The notes under the pieces: model-generated
Database searches by the model: none
Told to the model about the DNA's origin: nothing
What the model saw: only the letters and a program-made list of their open reading frames with translations
DNA from: Scylla paramamosain
Taxonomy: Eukaryota; Arthropoda; Malacostraca; Decapoda; Portunidae
NCBI RefSeq assembly: GCF_035594125.1
Contig: NC_087151.1
Span: 21,164,636-21,228,635, forward strand
DNA length: 64,000 nt
Direction of reading: 5' to 3'
Translations under genes and position numbers: made by a program
Shown: in pieces, positions 54,432 through 64,000 of the stretch
How the letters are laid out: each line of letters starts with the position of its first letter
Numbering within the stretch: position 1 is the stretch's first letter

Positions 54432-57400
54432 ATGGTAGTTGGTGACTATGTCGTTTTGTTTCCTTATATTGGCTACTTTCCATGTGTTTTGGCGTTTTTG
54501 TACCTAACAAAGTGAAAAAAAAAAAGAAGTTTTTGGAAATATTGTCATGTTTCTCTCCATTAGGTGTTCATTGTATGCATTTTGGCGTTTCGATACGTAA
54601 CACGGTGAATCACATTTATAATAGACATATTTTTCTTTTATTTATTTATTTTTTTCCAATACTGAGTATTATTCATATCATTTAGTATTTCAGCACCAAA
54701 GAACTTTAAAAACATTCATAAGATCCCCAGATTGGCCATGTTACCATATTTCCATGGCGATTTGCTACCTAATATACTCAAAAAACACTCAAAATACACA
54801 TTTTTGGTAATGTCCTTTTGTTCCTTCAGTAAGGATGTTTTCATGTATCTTAGAGTTTTGGTACGTAAGAAGTCCAATAACACTCAAAAGACAAGATTCT
54901 GATATTGTTGTTTAGTTTTCTAATATATGGTGTTCATGATTCTTAGCGGTTTGCTGCCTAATATTCTGAAAAACACGGAGACGACACGTTTCTGGTACTG
55001 TCATTTAATTACCCATAATGCATGCTTTGCATGCATTTTGGCGTTTTATTACCTAAAAAAAAAAAAAAAACACTAAAAACACACATTTTTGATGAAGTTA
55101 TTTTTCTCCATAAAGGGTGTTTTACGTGCATTTTAGCGTTTTCGTACGTTATAAGCAAAAAATAGTCAAAAGCCACGTTTTTTGGTAATGTTTTCTTTTC
55201 CAAAATAATGTGCTTTAAATGTTGTTTGGAGTTTTCGTATCTAACAAGATAAAGAAAAAAAAATTCAAAATACACTTTTTTGATGTTCTTTTTTCCATAA
55301 TAGGTGTTTTACATGCGTTTTACTGTTTTGGTACTTAGGAAACTGAAAAAAGAGCCATGTTTTTAGTGATTTTATTTTCCGAAATAGTGTGCTTTGCATG
55401 ATACAGGTTTTTGAAAATATAGTTTTTTTTTTTTTGTAATAAACGGTTCTTTGTATGTGTATTCTCGTTTTGGTACCTAACATGGTAAATAAGACAATAC
55501 AAGTTTTTTTTTTTTTTCAATATAGGGTTCTATTCAAGTGTTTTAGTATTCTGATGGTAAGAACATCAAAAATACTCATAATTTACGTTTTTGATTATAT
55601 CGTTTCGTTTCCCTCTTTCGGGTACTTTACATGTGTTTTGGGGTTTGGTAGCTAATAAATAACACTTTAAACACACGTTTTTAGAAATGTTGTTCTCTAT
55701 CTCTAGAAAAGGTTCTTTTTATGTATTTTGGTGTTTTGATACTTAACATGATGGAACACACTCATAATACACGTCTTTGGTAATGATTTTTTTTTCTTTT
55801 TTAAGATAGAGAAATATTCATATGTTTTAGAGATTCAGCACCTATGAACCTTAAAAAAAAGCACTCATAAGACACGTTTCCGGTAATATTTTTTTTGTTT
55901 CCTCATACTAGCATATGTTTAGGCGTTTTGTCACCTAATGAACTGAAAAAAAAACACTAAAGCACACGTTTCTGGTAATTTTATATTCCTCTTGAAAGAG
56001 TGTTTTGCATGCATTTTTAGAATTTTGGTATATAAGAAGCTCAAAAACACAAAAGTCATGATTTTAGTAATATTGTTTACAGGGTTACTATATTGGATGT
56101 TTTCCATGATTTTTATTAATTTTGTTCTCTATATGCTCAAAAACACGCAAATGACACGTTTTTGGTAAAAGCATTTAATTAACCTACATAGGGTGCTTTG
56201 CTTACATTTTGGCGTTCTGGTACCTAAAAAGCTCAAAAAACACTCAAAATACACTTTTTTTTCAAGAATTTGTTTTGTTTCTGTAAAATGGGTGTTTTGC
56301 ATGCTTTTTACCGTTTTGGTTCTTAAGAAGCTGAAAAAAAAACCCAAGAGTTAGGTTTTTGGTAATGTATTATTTTCTATTATAGTGTGCTTTAAATGCT
56401 CTGATGCGTTTTGATATGTAACAATTTCAGTCTTAATACAGATTTTTGGTAATGTAAAAGTGTTTCTTCATATATATTTCATTGCATATATTTTATCGTT
56501 TTGGTACCTAATATGGTGAATAGAACTCAACACACGTTTTTGTTAAAGTTGTACTGTTTCTCACTAAAGAGGGCAATTCACGTGTTTTAGAACATAAAAA
56601 AAAAAATAAAAAAAAACACTCATAATACACGTTTGTGATTATATCGTTTCGTTTCACTATGCAGGATACGTTGCATGCGTTTGGTAATTTGGTACCTAAC
56701 AAACTCAAAAATACTTAAAACACACGTTTTTTTTTTAATGTTCTGTTTCTCCAGAAACTGTTATATGGCGTTTTGGTATTTAACATGGCTAATGACACTC
56801 ATAATACACGTTTTTTGGTAATAAATTTATGTTGCCTCAATATAGAGTAATATTCATATGCTTTAGCGTTTCACCTCATAAGAACCTTAAACACTCATAA
56901 GATATGTTTGTGGTAATATCGATTAGTTTCCCCGTATAGGCTACTTTGCACCTAAAAAGCATGTTTTAATAATGCTTTTCTGGTTCTACAGAACGAGTTT
57001 TAGAGCTTTTCAGAGTTTTGTTATGTAAGATAAGATGTTATGTAAGATGATGAAAACACTCAAACGACACGATTTTTGTTTAGATTTCTCATAAAGGTAG
57101 TTTTCCATGCTTTTTACCGTTTGAGTGATTAATATGATGAAAAGCACGCAAAAGAAACGTTTCTTGTATTGTCGTTTCATTACCCTATATAGGATGTTTT
57201 GCATGCATTTTGGCGTTTTGGTATCTAACCAGCTAAAAAAATACTCAAAAGACATTTTTTGATGATGTTCCTTTTCATTCTTAGTAACGGGTGTTTTGAA
57301 TATGTTTTAACGTTTTGGTACGTAAAAGCACTCAAAAGCTGCGTTTTTGGAAATGTTTTTTTTTTTTTCCATATATAGTGTGCTTTGCATGCACTTTGAC

Positions 57401-57915
57401 GTTTTGGTACCTAACAAGTTCAAAAACAGGATTTTGGTAATAGAGTTATTTTTTTTCCAAAATAAGTTTTTTTTTTTTTTTGTGTATGCATTTTGGCGTT
57501 TTGATGTCTAACAGTTTGAGAAACTCACAATACACATATTTTTTTTTTTTCTGTAATATTGTTTTTTCTGAATATAAAATGTTTCAGCATTCTGATACCT
57601 AAGAACATCTAAAACTCTCATAATACATGTTTGTGATTTTTATCGTTTCGTTTTCCTATATTGGCTAATTTCCATGTGTTTTGGCATTTTGGTACCTAGC
57701 ATACTGCAAAAAAAAAAAAAAGAAAAAAATTTTGAAGTTTTTCTGTTTCTTTAGATAGGGTTCTTTGTATGTATTTTGATATTTTGGTACCTTATATGGT
57801 GAATCACACTTATAATACACGTTTTTGGTGATGATGTTCTTTTCTCAATATTACTAATAATTAATATTGATTAAAATTAATAATATTAATATGTTTTGGC
57901 GCTTCAGCCCCTCAG

Positions 57916-58671
57916 AATCTTTAAACACTCATAAGGCATGTTTGTGGTGATATATTTTATTTTCCCTATATTGGCTACTTTTGATGTGTTTTAGAGTTTT
58001 GGTACGTAATAAACTAAAAAAAAAAAAAAGCGCTCAAAACACTTTTTTGGTAATGTTGTTCTCTTGCTCCAGAAAAGGTGTTTTGTATACTTTTTTAGAG
58101 TTTTGGTAGATTAGAAGCTGAAATACACTAATAAGACACAATTTTGGTAATACCACTTTTTTTTTCCTTTATAGAATTTTTTTCCATGCTTTCCAACGTT
58201 TTGGTTCCTAATATACTAAAAAACGCGCAAATGACACATTTCTGATAATGTTATAGCATTGTCCCATGTAAGGTGCATTTTGACATTTTGGAACCTAAAA
58301 AGCTAAAAACTACTCAAAAGACACTATTTTCAAATAATTTATGTTTCTACATGAAAGGTGATTTGCATGCGTTTTAGTGTTTTAGTACGTAAATTGAAAA
58401 CAGTCAAAAGCTCCGTTTTTGTTAATGTTGTTTTATTTTCCAATAGAGTGTACTTTGTATGCAGTTTTACGTTTTCGTACCTCATAAGTTTAAAAAGTCA
58501 TAATACAGGATTTTAGTATTGTAGTTGTTTCTTCATATATTGTTATTTTATATATTTTAGCGTTTTGGCACCTAATATGGTGAATAAGACTCAAAATACA
58601 CGTTTTTGTTAATGATGTTCTGTTTTTCAATATAAAGTTATATTAATTTGTTTTAGCGTTAAGCACTTAAG
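57916..58671 (-). repeat. HOR2 variant with 8 monomers (second case)
   Basis: Unit 7 (cacctaatatggtgaat) is followed two monomer ends later by unit 11 (agcacttaagaatct); units 8-10 are absent, as at 45929-46717. Confidence 0.72.
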
Positions 58672-59144
58672 AATCTAAAAACACTCATAAGACACGTTTG
58701 TCATAATATAATTTAATTTCTAAATAATGACCACTTTGTTTTATTACCTAATAAACTGCAAAATGCTCAAAATACACGTTTTTGGTATTGTTGATCTGTT
58801 GCTTCATAAGGGGTGTTTCATATGCATTTTAGAGATTTGGTTTGTTAGAAGCTCAGAAACATTAAAGTGACACGATTTTTGTAATATTGTTTAACTTTCT
58901 TAAATAGGTTTTTTTTTCCCATGTTTATATATTTATTTATTTATTTTTACAGTTTTGTGCGTAATATGCTCAATAACACGCAAATGACACGTTTCTGGTA
59001 TGTTGTTTCATTACCCAATATAGGGTGCTAAGAATGCATTTTGATGTTTTCGTATCTAACACGCTCAAAAACACTCAAAATACATATTTTGGATGTTGTT
59101 CTGTTTTTTTTTTCTATTAAGCGCTGTTTTGCATGCGAGGCTGT

Positions 59145-60002
59145 TGTCTTTAACGTTCGAGAATAAAGTGTATAAAAGGTGTCTGCTCTAACCTCTTAAA
59201 CTACTGCACTATTGCCTTAATTTCCTGCCCCTCTGAAGTTTTGAATATATCCTGAATAGGAAGATTCTTAAACATCTATCATTTCACGACCATACATGTA
59301 ATCGCCAGTATGGGTTCAGTCATGGTCGCTCTACTGGCCATCCTTACTGAGTCTTGGTCATTTTCTTTTAAGGATTTTGTGAAACTTTCGCTGTTGCCTA
59401 AGAAATATCAAAAAGGTTTTAAAAGAATATGGCACGATCTTTAATTTCCAAACTACCTTCCTACCTACTTACCTTCTATCCTTTTCTCTGTAATTTCACC
59501 TCAAATGTCCTTTCTGTCCGTTTTATTGTTGGTGTTGTAGGCGGAGACTATTCTTTTCCTAAGTCTACGTATTAACAGTGGTGTTCCTATTATTCATTAA
59601 TTATCTAAGACAAAATTCTTGTCCTATCCACTTCTACGCTGATATCACTATGCACTTTCCTACGTCTTTTCGTAGACGTTAAACCCTTTAGAAGCTAAAC
59701 AGCTCACGTTGTGAAGCCACACTACGCCAGACTTCTAATTTCTTTAAAATTTCTGTTTGGGGTAGAGTAATGCCTCAAAAACTCAATTCCTTCATATATC
59801 AACTTAACAGAGCGTTCCAGATAACTATCCCCTCTTTCTTATTGACACTCAGCTGTCCACTGCTGCTACATTGAACTTCCTCTGTCTGTCTTTCATTAAT
59901 AATCTAAGTTGGAAACTTCACATCTCATCTCTAGCTAAAACAGCTTATATGAAGTTAGGCATTCAGAGTCGTCCCCGCCAGTTTTTCTCACCCCTCCCCC
60001 AC
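59145..60002 (+). mobile_element. LINE copy L8, left part (oldest copy)
   Basis: Strongly decayed member of the same family, starting within the RT near the KKGDRSN region and running to the C-run before the AAN segment. It is split from its 3' half (60709-61262) by a 706-bp insertion. More substitutions and stops than any other copy, so probably the oldest. Confidence 0.85.
59190..59990 (+). pseudogene. L8 reverse transcriptase remnant
   Basis: Recognisable pieces, in several frames: ILNRKILKHLSFHD, RQYGFSHGRSTGH, a motif A piece (cgctgttgcctaagaaatat), ISKLPSYLL, then tacgctgatatcac, where YADD has lost bases, and finally the LNIL-like and LTFT-like thumb blocks. Numerous stops; no usable frame. 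Confidence 0.8.
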
Positions 60003-60708
<706 letters not shown>

Positions 60709-61262
60709 AGCTGCTGATCATGTACATATAGAGGGCCATTATCAATCCATGTAAGAAGCTCCAACCATGTATAGGTTGCACTCATACCGCTCTTTTAGAC
60801 AGGGTGAAATAAAAAGTTTCTCGTCCTATCAATTTCTCTAACTGATTGTCTTCAGCCCTTCTCTCATCGCTGCAATGTTGCATCTCTTGATATCTTCTAA
60901 TGCTATTTTCACGCTAACTGCTATTAAGATCTTACTGACTGCATGCCTCCTCTACTTCCGCGGCCTTGCTGTACAAAACTTTATACTTTCTCCCACCCCT
61001 ATTCTGTCCATCTCTCTAATGCAAGATTACCAGTATTCTCAGTCATTCATCACTGAGACTCTCTGCCTGTTTATGTATTTCCTTCCTCCTATGACTTGAA
61101 CTCTTTCAAAGTAGGCTTTAAGATACTATCCTCCAATTTTGGATGATTCTTTTTGACCTCGGTTTGGGAATTGGCACTCAAGTGGGCCTTTTTCGAACTT
61201 TTGATTGCCCTTGACCAGTGTCACTCTTACTTAAAACAAAAAAAGAAACAAGAAATAAAACA
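60709..61262 (+). mobile_element. LINE copy L8, right part
   Basis: Resumes at agctgctgatc and continues through the C-terminal domain (gacagggtgaaat, ctgattgtcttcagc, cgcggccttgctgtacaaaac) and the 3' UTR (gattgcccttgaccagtgt) to an A-rich tail (aaaacaaaaaaagaaacaag) that grades into (AAC)n. Confidence 0.85.
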
Positions 61263-61309
61263 AAAAAACAACATCAACGACAACATCAACAACAAAAACA
61301 ACAACGACG

Positions 61310-61349
<40 letters not shown>

Positions 61350-61389
61350 AAACAAAAACAAAAACAACAACAACAACAACAACAACAAT
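61263..61389. repeat. (AAC)n microsatellite, about 127 bp
   Basis: caa/aac repeats with a few variants, directly following the L8 A-rich tail. Poly-Asn and poly-Val frames here are artefacts. Confidence 0.95.
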
Positions 61390-61572
61390 AATAGTATCAA
61401 CAATGAACGTCATCATTAACAACTACATTGTCATCATCAATGATAAAACAGAGTTAACGAAGAAAACAACAACAAACTTAAAATGACAATAACAACATGA
61501 GTAAAAAAAAAAAAACTGCAAACACAACACAATTCTTGCAATGAAACGATTATTAAATCTTCCGTACGAAAT

Positions 61573-61573
<1 letters not shown>
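61390..61573. other. Spacer, nothing recognised
   Basis: AT-rich low-complexity sequence (catcatcaatg, aaaacaacaacaaac, an A-run at 61504-61515). No gene or repeat family seen. Confidence 0.6.
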
Positions 61574-61615
<42 letters not shown>

Positions 61616-61620
61616 ACACA
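61574..61620. repeat. (CA)n microsatellite
   Basis: About 23 ca units with one ta interruption. Confidence 0.97.
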
Positions 61621-61680
61621 TTAACGATGATAATGGCAATAATAATGCCGATAACGTACTATACTAAAATTGTAATTTAA

Positions 61681-61705
61681 AATTATTATTATCGTTATTA
61701 CAACT

Positions 61706-61742
<37 letters not shown>

Positions 61743-61789
61743 GAGGAACAACAAAAACAATACTACTACTACTAATAATAATAATAACG

Positions 61790-61842
<53 letters not shown>
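61681..61842. repeat. (AAT)n microsatellite cluster
   Basis: Att/aat repeats at 61681-61700, 61708-61738 and 61771-61842, separated by short mixed trinucleotides (acaagaggaac, tactactactac). Confidence 0.95.
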
Positions 61843-61843
<1 letters not shown>

Positions 61844-61892
61844 TAACAAGCATGCAAGAACATGACAATTAATTATAACGACAAACGACTGT

Positions 61893-61911
61893 TTCTTATA
61901 ACTGTTTGCAG
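61893..61911 (+). other. Splice acceptor of the candidate exon
   Basis: Pyrimidine-rich tract ctgtttcttataactgtttgc followed by AG at 61910-61911. An aattaattataac segment 30 bp upstream could hold a branch point. Read from sequence only. Confidence 0.6.
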
Positions 61912-62062
61912 GAGGAACTGTCCCCCACTGAATCTTGACATGTATTGCGCCCGTTATTTCGTGGAATGTGGCTTGAATGACCCTTCTTCCTGCCCCCGTG
62001 GCGAGCAGTGCTTTCCCGAAGTGTGCGGTACTCTGTGTGTCTCGAGGTCCCATAATCAGTAA
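61912..62062 (+). CDS. Candidate terminal coding exon, WAP-like cysteine-rich domain
   Basis: I read 151 bp, clearly GC-richer than its surroundings, as an exon entering in phase 2 (the first base completes a codon) and ending at TAA 62060-62062. It encodes about 49 residues with seven cysteines. The C-terminal part CPRGEQCFPEVCGTLCV matches the spacing of the whey-acidic-protein four-disulfide core (C-x5-C-C-x3-C-x3-C), except that the sixth cysteine is Phe. The N-terminal NCPP also fits. WAP domains occur in secreted protease inhibitors and in crustins, antimicrobial peptides of crustaceans. No signal peptide is in this exon, and the upstream exons are not in the window as far as I can see. 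Alternatives: a lone or decayed exon, or another small disulfide-rich secreted protein. The Cys to Phe change would leave one cysteine unpaired. Confidence 0.55.
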
Positions 62063-62067
62063 TGAGG

Positions 62068-62073
62068 GTGAGT
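62068..62073 (+). other. Possible splice donor after the stop
   Basis: gagg followed by GTGAGT, a strong donor match, 5 bases after the stop codon. If used, the gene has an intron in its 3' UTR; an (AG)n tract begins eight bases further on. Confidence 0.4.
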
Positions 62074-62076
62074 TTT

Positions 62077-62080
<4 letters not shown>

Positions 62081-62170
<90 letters not shown>
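62081..62170. repeat. (AG)n microsatellite, 90 bp
   Basis: Pure ag repeats right after the possible splice donor. Confidence 0.98.
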
Positions 62171-62174
<4 letters not shown>

Positions 62175-62460
62175 AGGTAGGCATGAAAGTGTTTTCCGCA
62201 TTTGACTTACTTACTAAAGCTTTATTTATTTACTTTATTTATTTATTTATTATTTATTATTCCAGGAAGTAGAGATGACTTGTGTAAGGAAAATACATAC
62301 ATAGTAATTGTAATTATGTTATTCCGTTGACAGTAAATGGAAATTCAGGTAGTTTGAATTCCTTCCAGTGAAAAAGAGAGAACATGGCTATTATTATTTT
62401 TATTATTCTTCATCCACATCTTATAATGATTCTGATTGGTACTATTTTTAATATGGTTTT
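62171..62460. other. Spacer, nothing firmly recognised
   Basis: Mixed low-complexity sequence with attt repeats at 62219-62262. A ttattccag followed 18 bp later by gtaagg looks like a micro-exon but is too short to support. No poly-A signal aataaa seen on the plus strand. Confidence 0.5.
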
Positions 62461-62572
62461 TTCTTCTTTTTTTTTCTTCTTTTTCTTCTTCTTCTTCTTC
62501 TTCTTCTTCTTCTTCTTCTTCTTCTTCTTCTTCTTCTTCTTCTTCTTCTTCTTCTTTTTTTCTTCTTCTTCT
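62461..62572. repeat. (TTC)n microsatellite, about 110 bp
   Basis: ttc repeats with T-run interruptions; poly-Ser and poly-Phe frames here are artefacts. Confidence 0.97.
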
Positions 62573-62622
62573 TATTATTATTATTATTGTTTTATTATTA
62601 TTATTATTGCTGTTGTTGTTAA

Positions 62623-62682
<60 letters not shown>

Positions 62683-62683
62683 C
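62573..62683. repeat. (TTA)n microsatellite, about 110 bp
   Basis: tta/att repeats with a short gctgttgttg interruption, ending at the left edge of the segmental duplication. Confidence 0.97.
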
Positions 62684-64000
62684 ATCTGAAGAAGCACAAA
62701 AAAAAAAGTTTCCAAAAACGTGTATTGTAAGTGTGTTTGAGCTCGTTAGGTACTAAAACGTCAAAATGCATGCAAACCACTCTATATGGGTAAACGAAAA
62801 GACATTGTGAGAGACGTGCATGATGAGTTTTTCTGAGCTTCTTTGGTACCAAAACACAAAAACGTTTGAATATTACTCTATATATAAAAGCAGAGCAACA
62901 TTACAAAAAAGGTATATTTTGATTGTTTTTTTTTTCTCATTGTTAAGTACCAAAACGTTAAAAAGCATGCGAAGCATTCTATACAGGTAAACTCTGCGGC
63001 ATTACCAAAAAACGTGTCTTTTCAGTGTTTTTGAGCTTGTTACGTATAAAAACGCCAATATGCATGCAAACAACCCTATATACAAAATAAACCGATATTA
63101 TAAGAAACGTGTGTTATAAGTGTTTCTTAGCTTCTTTGGTACCAAAACTCTAAAACAGAACAAAATTACCAGGTACCAAAACACCAAATGCATGTAAAGT
63201 ACCCTATAAACAGAAAGAAAAGACATTACGAGAAGCGTGTATTATGAGTGCTTTTGAACTTTTTAGGTACCAAAACTGTAAAACGCGTGAATAGCACTTT
63301 ATATGGAGAAACACATCATCATCAAAAACATTTATTTTCATTTTTTTTTTTCAAATTCTTAGATACCAAAACGCCAAATTCCATGCAATGCACTATATTG
63401 AGGAAACGAAATGACATTACCAGAAAAGTGTCTTTTGAGTATCTTTGAGTGTGTTAGGTACGTAAATGCTTAAAAATATGTAAAGCACCCTGCATTAAAA
63501 TGGAAAACATAACCAAAAACGTGTTTTTTTGATTTTTTTTTTTTTAGCTTCTTCCGTATCGCAACACTAAACGCATGCAAAAGAGCCTTTATGAGGAAAC
63601 ACAGTAAAAATGCATGTTTCCAGTATTTTTGAGCTTATTAGGTAGGGAAACATCAAAATACGTGGATATTACTCTATATGATGAAATAAATGATATTATC
63701 AGAAACGTGTATGTATGTTTTTGAGATTCTTAGGCAACAAGAGTAAAAAACGCGTGAATAATATTATATATGGAGAAACAACACCTTTACCAAAAACATG
63801 CATTTTGAGTTTTTTTTTTTTTTATTGTTTTGACAATGTTAAGAATCAAAACGTCAAAATCCAGCACTGTATATGGGAAAGCGAAACGACATTACCAGAG
63901 AAATATCTTTTTAGTGTTTTTTTTTTTTTTTTTTTTAGCGTGTTAGGCAGCAAACAGTAAAATCATGGAAAGCACCCTATATTGGAATACAAAACAATAT
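62684..64000 (+). repeat. Segmental duplication, right copy (HOR1 satellite, forward)
   Basis: Satellite resumes abruptly after the (TTA)n tract and follows 3926-5270 monomer by monomer to the window end, including its private variants. Differences are scattered substitutions, homopolymer changes and a deletion of about 10 bp near 63602. It holds no gene and continues beyond the window. Confidence 0.92.

Noticed and set aside
61231..61422. Poly-Val, poly-Asn, poly-Ser, poly-Ile and poly-Cys/Val frames around 61.2-62.7 kb
   Set aside because: Translations of (AAC)n, (CA)n, (AAT)n, (TTC)n and (TTA)n repeats.
61772..62053. Minus-strand 93-codon frame overlapping the candidate exon
   Set aside because: Its C-terminal third is translated (AAT)n, and the opposite strand has the cysteine pattern, splice acceptor and stop; treated as a shadow.
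62262..62290. Micro-exon between ttattccag and gtaagg
   Set aside because: Only about 18 bp, lies after the stop codon of the candidate exon, and AG and GTAAG matches are common by chance.

Overview
The window looks like eukaryotic, AT-rich heterochromatin from a decapod crustacean, probably a crab. This rests on three things: very dense microsatellites, a single-ORF non-LTR retrotransposon family that I recall (without a search) as abundant in brachyuran genomes, and one probable exon for a WAP-type cysteine-rich domain of the crustin kind. I see no complete gene, tRNA, rRNA, CRISPR or prokaryotic operon. Almost every open frame in the window is translated satellite, translated microsatellite or decayed retrotransposon.

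About 47 kb of the 64 kb is one satellite family with a monomer of about 96 bp. Landmarks inside the monomer are a GGTACC-like site, an ATGCATGC-like site and a CCCTATATGGGG-like box. It is organised in two higher-order repeats (HORs). HOR1 is a 5-monomer unit of about 482-484 bp and fills roughly 1-38.87 kb. HOR2 is an 11-monomer unit of about 1,035 bp and fills roughly 38.87-59.14 kb. Orientation changes along the array: forward to 22.69 kb (with a 345-bp inverted patch at 10.63-10.98 kb), reverse from 22.84 to 38.87 kb, forward from 38.87 to 40.32 kb, reverse from 40.32 to 59.14 kb, and forward again from 62.68 kb to the end.

Eight copies (L1-L8) of one APE-endonuclease/reverse-transcriptase LINE family sit in or beside the satellite: 229-2670 (-), 7566-9964 (+), 23521-24381 (-), 25185-25646 (+), 30263-33462 (-), 41930-44604 (+), 48383-50944 (-) and 59145-61262 (+, itself interrupted). 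All are broken. L5 (30263-33462) is nearly full length, and L2 and L5 share the same 5' end, so the complete element is only about 3.2 kb with one ORF. Copies split into two groups by the last catalytic residue of the endonuclease (SDH in L6 and L7, SDQ in L1, L2 and L5).

From 59.14 to 62.68 kb the satellite is interrupted by the oldest LINE copy, an unclassified insertion carrying a 368-bp (TA)n tract, a cluster of microsatellites, and the GC-richer candidate exon at 61912-62062 with a good splice acceptor. The last 1.3 kb (62684-64000) is a near-identical, same-orientation copy of 3926-5270 and runs off the end of the window.

Monomer consensus statements and HOR unit assignments were made by eye. 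Identity levels are visual estimates, not computed values.
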